From: Mesostigma viride | Lineage: Eukaryota; Streptophyta; Mesostigmatophyceae; Mesostigmatales; Mesostigmataceae | Length of the DNA stretch: 64,000 nucleotides | Direction of reading: 5' to 3' | NCBI GenBank assembly: GCA_009746045.1 | Contig: RPFO01001678.1 | Span: 43,501-107,500, forward strand | In this document: piece after piece, positions 1 to 9,969 of the stretch | How positions within the stretch are numbered: position 1 is the first letter of the stretch | Layout: every line of letters starts with the position of its first letter | Notes under the pieces: model-generated | Seen by the model: only the letters and a program-made list of their open reading frames with translations | What the model was told of the DNA's origin: nothing | Database searches by the model: none | Made by a program: the position numbers and the translations under genes

Positions 1-222
1 TTTTATTCATGGCAGCACCCCCCACATTTATTTATTCATGCCATCACCCCCCACATTTAATTATTAATGCCAGCACCCCCCAACATTCATTTATTCATGC
101 CATCACACCCCCACATTCTTTTATTCATGGCAGCACCCCCCCACATGCATTTATACATAGCATCCCCCCCCCACATGTATTTATACGTAGCTTCCCCCCC
201 CCCACATGTATTGATACGTGGT
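1..222 (-). repeat. 30-bp C-run minisatellite, window-edge copy
   Basis: Tandem units of about 30 bp alternate between a 'TTATTCATG(C/G)CA(T/G)CA' core and a 'TTATACRTAGC' core, each followed by a run of 6-9 C and 'ACAT'. On the opposite strand these are the same units as the large arrays at 31975-33625 and 35387-35955, so this array is inverted relative to them. Short open frames across it are repeat translations (PPH/FIHA patterns), not genes. The array runs off the left edge. Confidence 0.9.
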
Positions 223-227
223 CGTAA

Positions 228-690
228 GGGTCTCGCTGCGGGTAGACCCTCGGAATTTTGTTTTTGTATTGACGTAAGGGTCTCGCTGCAGCGAGACCCC
301 AAGGAATGTCAATTTTTCATGTTTTCATGATGGGGGGTCTTTCTTTTCTCACCCTTAAAATGATTTGTTTTTGTATCGGTGTTAGGGTCTCGCTGCAGCG
401 AGACCCCTACGAATGTCGACTTTTAATGTTTGCAAGATGGGAGGGGGCTTTCTTCGCTCACCCTAAAAATGATTTGTTTTTGTTTGACGTTAGGGTCTCG
501 CTGCAGCGAGACCCCAAGGAATGTATACTTTTTTATGTTTGCATGATAAGAGGTTGCTTTTTTCGCTCACCCTAAAAATGATTTTTTTTTGCTTGAAGTG
601 AGGGTCTCGCTGCAGCGAGACGCCAAAGTTTTGCATTAAACTAAATGTCCCTTTTACAATCCACGAAAGGGTCTAGCTGCAGCGAGACCC
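228..690. repeat. Tandem ~108-bp repeat carrying a perfect palindrome
   Basis: The 20-base palindrome GGTCTCGCTGCAGCGAGACC, or a close variant, starts near 228, 278, 385, 493, 602 and 669. Between 278 and 602 the copies are 107-109 bp apart and the spacer is also repeated (a 'CACCCTAAAAATGATTTGTTTTTG' type block shortened with each copy). It is therefore a small tandem array whose unit contains one hairpin. It precedes the first exon of the unknown gene that starts near 769 and may form its leader or promoter. Confidence 0.85.
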
Positions 691-768
691 TCCCCATCGT
701 TTTTCTGCCGGCGATTCAGATTCTGAATGACATTTGTGAAACTTGCTTTTTTGATATTGTTCTGCAGA

Positions 769-1960
769 TGTCGTCCTCCTATTCCGATTCTGTCAAGGCC
801 ACTCCCGTTTCACCCAAGATGACGTCGAACACCTCGCCGGACCGAACGGCAACGGAGGCGTTTCCTCCGTTGCAGTTCGGTCCCGTAAATGCTCTGGCGA
901 GGTCCCCCCCACCGAGTCCCCCTCGCCCTCCAAGTCCAACTTGCCCCCCAGCGAGTTGGACAGAATTATACCCCCCAACTCTCTCGCTGCTGCGTCTCGC
1001 GCTCCGTCCCGCTCTCCGCCCCGTAAGTCTCCATCGCCGCCCCCCAAGTCGGCCGGAGCTACTGCGTCCCGCTCGCCGCCCCGCAAGTCCCCCAAGTCCC
1101 CCGCAACTGCGACCCGTTCGCCGAACCGCAAGTCCCCCTCTCCGCCCAAAGTTCCCCCGCTACCGCGTCCCGCTCTCCTTCTCGCAAGTCCCCCTCGCCG
1201 TCAACCAAGAACCCCGCAACTGCGTCCCGCTCGCCGTCCCGCTCTCCTTCCCCCAAGTCCCGCTCGCCGCCACCCAAGTCCCCCGCTTCTGCGTCCCGCT
1301 CGCCGTCCCCCAAGCATTCCAGTTCTAAGCGTAAGCCTGCGGCCGAGTGGGTAGAGGAAGACGACCGCACCAAAGAGCTCAGGAAGCTGAGGAAGTCTAT
1401 CAATGAGCTTGTTGAGGAGGACGAGCGCGATCAGACTAACGGGAGGCCTGAAGACCCGGAATCGCCGGTTCGGGAGTCGCGTCGGAAGCGGTTGTCCGAT
1501 TTGTTAGCAATGGCCGCAAGCTTTGCTGACGACTACGCGGCTCTCGACAAGAAGGACAAGGAGAAGGAGAAGGCGGAGAGGGAGGCCATCGAGAAGGCGG
1601 AGAGGGAGAGGGTGGAGAGGGAGGAGAAGGAGAGGCTGGAGAAGGCGGAGAGGGAGGAGGAGGAGAGGGAGTACAAGGAGAAAAAGGCTGCCCAGGAGAA
1701 GGAGCACAGGATCCTGGTGGCGAAGCAGAAGGAGGAGGCGAAGAAGAAGACGGAGGCGGCAGCGAAGGAATTCTTGCGGAGGAGGCCGCTCTTTTTTTGC
1801 AGATGCGACAGGAGAGGATGAAGGCGGACGAGGCCGCGAGGAAGATGGAGGAGGAGACTGCGAGGAAGGAGGAGGAGGCTGCGAAGGCAGTTGAGGGGGA
1901 GAAGGACGAGAACGTGAAGAAGGGGTGGGCTCTTCCGAAGGATGTTCAGTCGATTATCAG
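769..1960 (+). CDS. Exon block 1: SR-rich and Lys/Glu coiled-coil region
   Basis: Begins directly after a 'TTCTGCAG' acceptor with an ATG at 769. The first part encodes repeated RSPSRKSP / SRSPPRKSP motifs, as in SR-type nuclear proteins, although frame changes near 895 and 1140 are needed to keep them. From 1321 one frame reads SSKRKPAAEW and continues into a charged region dense in EKAERE and EEKERLEKAE motifs (about 1540-1900), a likely single-helix or coiled coil. Another frame change near 1770 is needed to reach a block ending KGWALPKDVQSIIR just before a GTATGT donor at 1961. The basic SR part suggests a nuclear or nucleic-acid-associated protein; this is inference from composition only. 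Confidence 0.5.
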
Positions 1961-2155
1961 GTATGTTTATTGATGTGAGACGTACATTTCTCAGATGGCT
2001 TTTCAACGGCGTGTGTGTATCGTAGAAAGGGTGGGATTTTATGTCATACATTGATCCTAAGGGTATAGCTGCGGAGAGACGTTGACCTAGGAGTTAAGGT
2101 TGTTGACGACGACGACGAAGATGTGTGGCCTTTTTTTTACTCTTGTTGTCTGCAG

Positions 2156-3205
2156 CCCTCCACGGTGGCCATTCTGAAACAGTACCTGGCTCAGACTGAG
2201 TCTGAGGCTGGGGCGAGTCGTAAAGCCGAAAAGGGCTTGAGAGGCTTGATCCGCTTTCTTTCGGCCGAGATAGCGTTTGCAGAGAAGTCCGGTGTCGTCG
2301 TGGACCGTCCGGAGTCGGCACACATAATTTGGAAGAACGACCGCCTGGGCCATCTTGCATTGTTCGAAGCCACACAGCGAGCCATTCATGGGAAGAGGGT
2401 CGTTGGTGACGACATTTATGAGGTTTTGAAGATCGCGCAGTCGTGCATCCTTAATCTGAAGGAGGATGTCGGACGTTACTTTCCCCGTCGTGCTTTAATA
2501 TGGTCGACGCTCTTTGATGAGGTTGAAAAGTTCGAGGTCCACATTGGCTTCACATGCATCGAGGCTTCCTATATGGAAACCTTGAAAACCACTGCGTTGC
2601 ATCAGCTCTTTAAACTCATGACTGGAGATATGAGAGCGGATTCGAGGGCTTCACTGTCGGAAGATGAAGTGTTTGATATTGTCAGGCAAGGATTTGTTGA
2701 CACGTCCAACAGTGACTTTATCGTAATTGTGCCGGGAAGAATGAATGACGTAGGAGGATTGGAGGAGCGCGCACATGAAGTGATCGCGCATTTGGACATG
2801 GCAAGAGACCACTTACTGCAATCTTTTGTTAAGTGGCGGACTGACTTTCTTGTCAGCCCGGACGCCAGCCTTTCGCGGGAAGCGGTCGCTTTCTTTTTGG
2901 ATTGGGCTGGACAGGTGATCCAAAGTTTCCGGCACCGGGAGGACTTCCATGTTATTCAGACATATAAGCCATACCGGGAAGTCGTCCAGGAATGGTTGGA
3001 TCAAATCTCGTTGGTTGATTGTCTCCAGAGTATCCGAACCAAGACAGACACGGAGTGGTCTGATTTAGAGGCGGGAGGCCATTGGCAGTCCCTCGAGTTG
3101 TTCTTCGAGGCGGAATTGAGGCGGCAACTGGAAAAGGAGAGAGCCCATCAAGTGCCGATATGGCCTTTGGGGAAGATTTTGAGGAGGTGGAAGTTCTACG
3201 TTTCG
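2156..3205 (+). CDS. Exon block 2: unknown helical domain
   Basis: An uninterrupted frame of about 350 codons lies between a 'TTGTCTGCAG' acceptor and a 'TTTCG/GTACGT' donor. It opens with PSTVAILKQYLAQTESEAG and ends with GKILRRWKFYVSV. The sequence is non-repetitive, predicted mostly helical, with no cysteine clusters, signal peptide or membrane segment. It is the longest clean exon of the unit and the best query for a remote-homology search. I do not recognise the family. Confidence 0.6.
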
Positions 3206-3312
3206 GTACGTTAACTTGCCGATATCGTTTATCGATTTGGGTTGTTTCCATTCCCTGAATAGGGCTCTATATGCTGACCAACCTTCATGGTTTGTCCTGT
3301 CATATCATGCAG

Positions 3313-3800
3313 GGGGGCTCCATGCCAGGGGACGTATCGGAGGATTTACCTAATTTGTCAGACTTGGTTGATAAGGTGGGTGCTTGTCCGTCGAGTTTCC
3401 ACGAGCATCTTACATGGGGTCTAGCTGCAGGTAGACCCTCACCCTTTTATTGAGACTGACATGTTCGGCTAATTTCAACGGTGCCCCCAACCAATCTGTT
3501 GTCTTTTTTCAGGGGGCGGCTGCGGCGATGGCTGTTGACAGTGCTGGTATTTGGTCTGGACTCGAGATGGAAATGGTAAGCATTAAACGATATCCGGATG
3601 TCTGCATTTCGCCTGAAGTTTTAGTGAGCGCATTATGCGAAATATACAAATGTCGACTAATTTTGATTTCCAATGAGCTGTCGTATTCGGTGTTGACAGG
3701 CGGGGGGTTTGGCCTCAGCAGGCGCTGCCGGAGAGGAAGAAAACGCTGGAGGAGATGAGGAGATGAGGAGGGAGACGCTGAGGGAGAAGTGGCTGTGCAG
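3313..3800 (+). CDS. Three micro-exons (3313-3375, 3513-3575, 3700-3800)
   Basis: Three short blocks are bounded by clear splice sites: ATCATGCAG/GGGGG to GATAAG/GTGGGT, CTTTTTTCAG/GGGGC to GAAATG/GTAAGC, and TGTTGACAG/GCGGG to TGTGCAG/GTACGT. The first two are both 63 bases, a multiple of three. They encode SMPGDVSEDLPNLSDLVDK and GAAAAMAVDSAGIWSGLEMEM-like stretches without known motifs. The intron at 3376-3512 contains one copy of the palindromic repeat. Confidence 0.45.
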
Positions 3801-3924
3801 GTACGTTCATCCGCCGCGAGTTCGTGTGATTTTTTTCGTGCTGAGGGGTATCTCCGCAGAGAGACGATGGTGCAACAATCGAACTGAGGTCAAGTCCCTT
3901 CTTGTTCGTTTTTTTTTTCATGCA

Positions 3925-4464
3925 GGCGGGGGCTGTCGCTGGGGGTACTGCGGGGGGGAAGGCGGCGAAGCCCATTGACAGTATGAAAGGGAAAAGCTGG
4001 ATTCCCGCAAGAAGGTTGCGAAGGATCATATTATTGCTGTTGGCCTGATCATGCTTAAGTCTCCGCCCGATGGCGTCGATTCGGAGGGACCTGCGGGGTC
4101 CGAGTTTCGCAAGTACCTGACACGACTTGAGGCGGAAGTCGATGCCGATTTCGATACGGAGGTGTTGGGTGACGCTACCTTTAAGAGTGAATTGGCATAT
4201 GAATTTGCAAATCTGGTGAAGTCGAAAGCCACCAAGAATTTCAAGTGGCAGCCTAAGGAGTACTCAGAGGCAAAGGTTGACAAGATCGAGAAATTCATGA
4301 AGGCTGATTTTCGTCGTCGGGCCGCTGAGGGAAAAAGGGCGCTGAATGCGGTGGCAAAGGCCAACAGTAAGAAGAACGCGGAGGCGAAGGCGGCGGAGAA
4401 GGAGGCGAAGAAGGCGGAGAAGGAGAAGGCTAAGGAGGCCAAGAAGCAGCAGAAAACTGGACAG
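3925..4464 (+). CDS. Exon block 6: helical domain with Lys/Ala/Glu tail
   Basis: Starts after a 'TTTTTTCATGCAG' acceptor and ends at ACAG/GTACGA. From 4051 it reads a clean frame, MLKSPPDGVDSEGPAGSEF, followed by an amphipathic domain and a very charged tail rich in AEAKAAEKEAKKAEKEK (about 4350-4460). The tail resembles the Lys/Glu helix of exon block 1. No enzyme motif is visible. Confidence 0.5.
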
Positions 4465-4653
4465 GTACGATTGTTGTGAAAATTTAGACCTCTCGCTGCG
4501 GGTAGACGCTGACTGGCTGCGGGACTTGGTGTTTAGTGTCAGTAAGGTATTATTCCAACAGAACTTTGTTCGTCCCTGAACAGGATGTCGTGGTCGGCCT
4601 AAATATTACTGACTTGAGCAAATCCTGCGGTCCTTTTCGATTTTTTACTTCAG

Positions 4654-5818
4654 GATGACGGGGGGGACGAAGACGCCACGGTGGAGAAGAAGTTACCTGG
4701 TCATGACGCCGTGTTCGCGCTGGTGAAGGATATGCTCAAGTACTGCTCGAGTAGGCGGATGGCGGACGTCGATGACCTGCCAAACTGGCCCGAGTTCTCC
4801 CCCTTTCTTGAGCTGCTCCGGTCACTCAACAAGCTTTTTAAGGAGGGGGTGCTCACGAGCAGTGGGAACCCGGACACCGACCCTATCATTGAAAGCTGGA
4901 AGCCTTCGAAAAAGGTCGACTCGAACAAGGAGGTCAGGGACCAGAACATCCGGAAGGCCAATCTCTCAGGGAAACGCGTTGGATTCGGCCGGCCGATTTT
5001 AAGCAGACCGGATGTTTCAGTATGCGGATCCAGACGGTCAACGCGCTTATTTTGCCAGAGGCTTTGAGGCAGCGGCGTTTAAACCTTGAAACCATTAAGG
5101 AGAACGGCCGCATTCTCCTCAATGCGCGGGACAACGCCTTGCACTTCAAGGTTGTTGTCCCGGTCTGGCAGTTCCCTTTCCAGGCGCTTGCCGAATCTCA
5201 ACCTGACCTGTTCGACAAGCAAATCTTGTGCATGCCGGATTTCGTCAAGTGGCTGAAGCATCACCACGGCGCCAAGATTGACGCGGAGGATGTGGGGTCC
5301 AGGTACTTCCGGCCCCTTTCGGATACTGAAGTCGACGTGTGGCTTAACACGGAGTCCACCACCTCTTTCCTCGCGAGAGGACTTGAGTGGCGTACCTACG
5401 CCAGGGTGGACGAGGTGGAAGCAGTTTTGCCTCAGGAGATCGAGGGCAGTCGGCAAGTTTTCAACCTGCTGTGCAATACTGCGATGAAGTCCTACGATCC
5501 GAAATTTTTTGAGGAACGGGTACCGGTACCGTATCTGGTTCTCCGGTACGCGGTGGTGGATGGGAACCACTACTTTAAGGGGTTAAAGTCGTTTCTCAGG
5601 GGGCCGGATGGCGGGTGGGGAGAGGTTCGGGCAATGATGTGCGAGGGTGGGGCGGAGTCCAATTTCGCAAATACTCCTAAGGAGGCGGAGCACGCTTCCA
5701 GGACCTGTTGCGGAAATTCCGTGGTGGTTACATGGGTACGAACGTCATTCTTCTCAAGGGTGGCGACCTGCTCCCGTCGTGGAGTGAGCTGCGAAATCTA
5801 CCTAAGGCAAAAGAAGAT
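4654..5818 (+). CDS. Exon block 7: unknown domain, two frame breaks
   Basis: Follows a 'TTTTTACTTCAG' acceptor and ends at AAGAAGAT/GTAAGC. It is read as 4681-4950 (PGHDAVFALVKDMLKYCSSR...), then a one-base frame change to the segment around SLRETRWIRPADFKQTG continuing through MRIQTVNALILPEALRQRR to about 5670, then another change to KFRGGYMGTNVILLKGGD near 5711. The protein-like quality on each side of the breaks shows that they are indels within an originally continuous exon. The family is not recognised. Confidence 0.45.
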
Positions 5819-6073
5819 GTAAGCTATCTATTTTGGCAGGGTCTAGCTGCGGGTAGACCCTCGGAATTTTCGTGGTTGTTTTTTGTGTGCGCTTCAAGTT
5901 TTTTGCGAGGGTCTCGCTGCAGCTAGACCCTCTCCTTTTTTTTGTTGGAATTTTCGTTGCGTATTGTCGGCCGTTTCTTTTTCGAATTTTGTTAGGGTCT
6001 ATCCGCAGCTATACCCCTCGCCTTTTATGACTGAGTTTTGTCGTTGCTCGCTCGATGTTAATTGATGTCGCAG

Positions 6074-8596
6074 GCGGTGCTGACCGGCAAGCTGGAGAAG
6101 CTGTTCGACATCGCCAAGGGGGCGAATTCGGAGGACTTAGCCGTGGCGGATCGTACGCTGGGCCAGGCGTTGCTTGACGTGTGGAACTACAACAAGCTAT
6201 ATCTATACGGCAAAGTCACGCGTGGGAAGGGCCACTATATTGCGGATGGCCACTACACCAATCTGCTCACGTACATCCTCCCGGCTATGCGGCAAGCGGG
6301 GGGAAGGGAAGGGAATGTGGAGCCGGCAGCGGTGGATGTACACGAGGAGGAAGCAGAAGGAAAGAAAAAGCCGGCCCACAGCATTGCTTCAGTGCATTCC
6401 GCTTACAGTCGCACGCTGGCCAACACGTTTCTCCGTCTGACACAGGAGCAGACTGATGATCCTGCCTCAACGAAACCCGCGCCTGAGGAGGTGATGATGC
6501 AAAGGTGCAAATTCGCGAATGCAGAGGGGGAGAAGAAAGGCCAGAAGGTCTCTTGGACTTCTTTCAGGAACTTGGCCAGCCTTCCTATGATGGACGCCGT
6601 GATCGATTGCATCATGAGCTGCCAGGTTGGACCGGAAAAGCTCACCAAGTTGGTGGAGATCGCCAAGGATGTGCTGGAGTGCCTGCGGCTGACCATTTGC
6701 GCCAGATTCAAGGAGGATGAGACGCTGGAAGCGCAATGCAAGGACGCAAATGGCAAGGAGTTTGTGGCGTCTCATATTTTCGAACTCGTCTTCAATCTCC
6801 ATCCTCTCGCTCGGCCGGTCGGCAGGAAGGAGATTGTGGCCAGATACCGGGAATTTTGGGATGTGGCCGTCATCATAACGAGGAACATCGCCTACCTTCT
6901 TAAAGCCAAAAAACACGCCGCACATCTGAGGATTCCGAGAAAGGATCTCAGTAATGGCAAGATCGACTTTCAGGAGATTCTGCTAAAAGAGAGCGAGGAC
7001 AAGACGGTGGGTTTGGCACTTTTGGCTCCGGAAGCGTTCAGGAAGTACGCTCCAAAAGTTGGATTACTCGAAGGGGGGTGAAGGAGGCGGCGATGAAGGG
7101 GCCGGTGAAGGGGCTGGAGAAGGGGAAGGGGAAGGGGAAGGGGAAGGAGACGGAGGCGAAGAAGGAGGAGGAGGCGAAGGAGGAGGAGGAGTGGGACGTG
7201 AAGTATGAGTGGCAGAGTGTGGACTGGGGCCGTCGCCGGGTCTGGTTTTGCTGTCAGGCTAGACGGTGATGATGATGACAAGTCGCTCGTCAAGCAGGTG
7301 GCAGGCGAGGTTGCCTCAGCTTCAGCCCGCCCCTTTCCCTTGGGCAGGTCCCTTCCGTGCCTGAGCCTGCTGAACTTGGCGAACATTTGGGGTGATAAGT
7401 GGAGTAACTTTCAGAGAGGGTGGTGGGCGTTCGGTCCTTGCCCGACAGCTTCGGACATTCCCCAACCGGGCGGGATGTACGATCATGTGCTGAAGGCTTG
7501 CGCCCACGACTTTTTCTCCAGGTTCGAACCGATGGTGATCGTGTTTGGTACCGAGACGGAGATTAAGGGGTTTCAAGAGATAGTGGAAAGGATCGGGAAA
7601 GGGAGTGAATTGTGGGAGCGGCTTGAACAGGGGGAAGGTGATGGGGGGCCTAGGCTCGGAAGGGCGAAGAAGCGAAAAGCTTCCCACGAAGCTGGGGGAT
7701 CGTCCGCCGTGGTGGAGAGGGATGACCAACAGTTGTTGGAGGGAGGGGATGGAGGGGATGGAGGTCCGGCAGGAGGGTCTAACCGCGGAGAGACCCCCGT
7801 CGAGGTCAGAACGCAGCAGGCCGAACAGATGACGGGGCCTGAAGGTGATTCGGATCCGCCTGCGGCGAAGAAGCCCGCTTCTCAAGTGACTCGACGGGCA
7901 GTCGTGTCACTTGTTGAGGATGATGGAGGTGGGCCTTCCAAGCCTGCCGCGTCGCAGCCCGTTTTTCAGGTTCCGAAGAAGCAGCTTCGGGTTCCCCCGG
8001 CGACTCTGCCCACCCCGGCGCCTCTGCCCAGTTCTCAGGTACCGAAGAAGCAGCTTCGGGTTCCCCCGCCGACTCTGGCCATTTCTCAGGTACCGAAGAA
8101 GCAGCTTCGTAAGCCAGTTGTGGCAGTGGCTGATTCGGACGACGATGCTGAGGAGGAGGAGGAGGAGGAGGACGACGATGCTGAGGAGGAGGAGGGGGAG
8201 GAGGAGGAGGAGGAGGAGGAGGCAGCACGTTGCTACCAAGAAATCCGCCAAGGGTGGGAAGGCTGCGGAGCACGTTGCTTCCAAGAAATCGGCCAAGGTG
8301 GGGAAGCCTCCCAAGCCTGCCCTGCCTCAGAAACGGCGTCGAAAAGCAGTTGTGCTTTCAGATTCGGACGATGAGGAGGAGAAGGAGGAGGAGGATGGCG
8401 GCGGAGAGGAGGAGGACGGGGGAAAGGAGCGCGTTGCTTCCAAGAAGTTACCCAAGACCGCGAAGACTGCCAAGGTTGCCGAGCCCGCCAAACCCGCCCC
8501 GGCGCCTGCCCCCCACCCCCAGACGGGGTCTACCTGCGAGCAGAGGTCGAAGGAAAAGGCCAAAAAGGGTAAGAAAAAATCTGCGAGTGAATTCTG
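6074..8596 (+). CDS. Exon block 8: helical domain, low-complexity linker, acidic tail
   Basis: Starts after GATGTCGCAG. About 335 codons of a clean helical domain (AVLTGKLEKLFDIAKGANSE to 7078) are followed by a Gly/Lys/Glu simple-sequence linker in which the frame changes. A second domain at 7250-7640 includes FEPMVIVFGTETEIKGFQE. Then come three copies of QVPKKQLR (7965-8110), an acidic E/D run, and alternating VASKKSAK and DSDDEEEKEEE blocks up to the GTATGT donor at 8597. The alternating acidic/basic tail is like that of nucleolar or histone-binding proteins. A palindrome copy lies inside coding sequence near 7774. Confidence 0.5.
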
Positions 8597-8691
8597 GTAT
8601 GTAGAGTGTTTTGATTTTTTACGGTTGGCAGTCCGATTTCTACTAACTCGATTTTAGTCATGCGTTGATGGCATGATCGGTTTGCTCGCAG

Positions 8692-9254
8692 GTAATGAGG
8701 ATGTGGAGCAGTTACTTCGCTTGGCTAATGTGGCGGTGGGCTTCGGACCAGCGGCTGTACATGCTGACACTTCCGGACGGGAGGAGCCTAAGGGGGCGGA
8801 AGACAGTCAGGCGGGCGATGAGGATGATGACAAGCCCACGTTGGAAATGAGACTTATGGACGGGGAAATGGGGTTCGGAGCACCAGAGGCCTTTTGGTGT
8901 GATGGGTGGACTTCAGCCATTATGCAAGCAGGGAACAAGGATACGGCTACGCCAATGTATGCCAAGCTAGAAGACGTCATGCTTTATGGGCAGGTGTCTG
9001 GATACGACACCAAGTGGAGGGACGTCGCATTTAAGTTTTTCGCTGAGGGGGAGAAGGGAGGGAAGTTGAAGAACAAGTTGTGGTGGATGCCGCTGGACTA
9101 CGCGATGAAGGTGGTAAAGCTGACGGATGGCAAGAGCTGGAAGGATGTGGAAGTCTGGGCGCCTGCAAAGGAGATCGATAAGAAGAGGAGGAACTCGAAA
9201 ACGGAACAGCAGATCGCGGAAGCGAAATTACGGAAGAGGCCCTCGAAAGTGTGA
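8692..9254 (+). CDS. Exon block 9: C-terminal domain
   Basis: Starts after TTTGCTCGCAG and ends with a TGA at 9252-9254. It encodes about 187 residues beginning NEDVEQLLRLANVAVGFGP and ending in a basic tail (KKRRNSKTEQQIAEAKLRKR). The middle part contains MLYGQVSGYDTKWRDVAFKF and LWWMPLDYAMKVVKLTDG. The sequence is not low complexity and reads as a real folded domain of unknown family. Confidence 0.55.
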
Positions 9255-9560
9255 GGGAAAGTTAGCACTTGGACATGCGCTGGCAATGCTCGTCCTATGG
9301 TTAATACAAAGGTTAGGATGATGTCGAGTCTCTCCACGTAAAATTTACATGAATTACTAACTTTCAAGCCTCTCGATGTGGAATGTACGCTCAAATTGAC
9401 ATGAATTAAGCATTATGACACCAAATTAGCTCGAAAATACGCGATCGGACGCCAAATTCGCGCGAAAAAAAGATATCGGACGATTGAAACTAGCGTTTTT
9501 TTCTTGCAAAATGCGCCAAAAATGACCCCATTCCGCGTGGGACCACCCGGGCACTCATGA
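9255..9560. other. AT-rich spacer between unknown gene and DNMT retroelement
   Basis: Non-coding spacer. It includes twice-repeated 'CC(A)AATT(A)GC(T/G)CGAAAA' type phrases around 9420-9470 and no long frame. The right part ends where the truncated retroelement begins. No LTR or TSD for that element is visible here, so its 5' end was lost before or during insertion. Confidence 0.6.
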
Positions 9561-9561
9561 C

Positions 9562-9969
9562 GTGCGCTTCCTTGGGCAGCAGCAGCAGCGCCGCCTCATC
9601 TCACAACATGGCGAGGTAGGGTTGGTCATTGCTGGCTGGGAGTGCCAAGGCATGAGCCAGGCTGGGCATGGCCGGGGCCTTGCCGACAGCAGGAGCGGCC
9701 TATTTTGGGACACGCTGCGCATTGTGGGCGAGCTCCAGCAGCTGCAGCAGGTGCCACCCGCCTACTTATTTGAAAACGTAGTGGCGGTGGACAGTCCCAG
9801 CCCCACTGTTCGGGAGGATTGGGGCACCATTGTGGGTATTTTGGGGGAACTCGTGGTGTCGGACAATGCCGGGCTGGGAGGGAATACCCATCGGCTGCGC
9901 GCGTTCTGGACCAACATCGCTGGCCAAGGTTCTACGCAGGCGGTGAATGGTGATGCAGCATGTCGCTAG
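9562..9969 (+). pseudogene. C5-cytosine DNA methyltransferase, motif IV-VIII part
   Basis: Residues show the catalytic-loop block VIAGWECQGMSQAG followed by GRGLADSRSGLFWDTLRI (motif IV and its helix), then PPAYLFENV (motif VI, ENV) and RLRAFWTNIA (motif VIII, the arginines that contact the flipped base). This is the core of DNMT-type enzymes, which methylate carbon 5 of cytosine using S-adenosylmethionine. The catalytic Cys is kept, but the usual Pro before it is Glu (ECQ instead of PCQ). Motif I, the SAM-binding FxGxG, should lie upstream and is absent because the element is truncated. The frame continues in a different phase from 9947. Confidence 0.85.

Larger units (their letters stand above)
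2058..8549. repeat. Dispersed copies of the 20-base palindrome inside the unknown gene
   Basis: Variants of GGTCT(C/A)GCTGCAG(C/G)(G/T)AGACC occur near 2058, 3417, 3845, 4489, 5838, 5909, 5995, 7774 and 8525. Most lie in introns and two lie in coding blocks. Many are imperfect but keep the CTGC(A/G)G centre and complementary arms, as in 'GGGTCTAGCTGCGGGTAGACCC'. A lone similar copy is at 27951. They would form short RNA hairpins or be protein-binding palindromes. Their concentration in this one transcription unit is unexplained. Confidence 0.7.
769..9254 (+). other. Multi-exon transcription unit of unknown function (possibly decayed)
   Basis: Nine blocks of high coding quality, all on +, are separated by short sequences with good GT donors, pyrimidine tracts and CAG acceptors. 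Blocks: 769-1960, 2156-3205, 3313-3375, 3513-3575, 3700-3800, 3925-4464, 4654-5818, 6074-8596, 8692-9254. The predicted protein is large and soluble, with Ser/Arg-Pro, Lys/Glu and acidic low-complexity tracts alternating with helical domains. I recognise no catalytic domain. Reading frame changes by one base inside several blocks (about 895, 1140, 1770, 4950, 5680, 7080, 8220) and the phase of the first splice does not fit, so it is either decayed or carries sequence indels. It could be a host gene or the coding part of an undescribed mobile element. The dispersed palindrome in its introns favours something repetitive. Confidence 0.5.

Noticed and set aside
1523-1894. Arg-rich frame within the Lys/Glu-coding region, and similar Leu-rich minus frames
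   Set aside because: Off-frame translations of GAG/AAG-rich simple sequence; the Glu/Lys frame is continuous with non-repetitive protein on both sides.
9562-9969. Bacterial-type restriction-modification methylase or contamination
   Set aside because: The domain is collinear with a gypsy RT in the same orientation and followed by its own C-terminal motifs in that frame, and surrounding DNA is eukaryotic.
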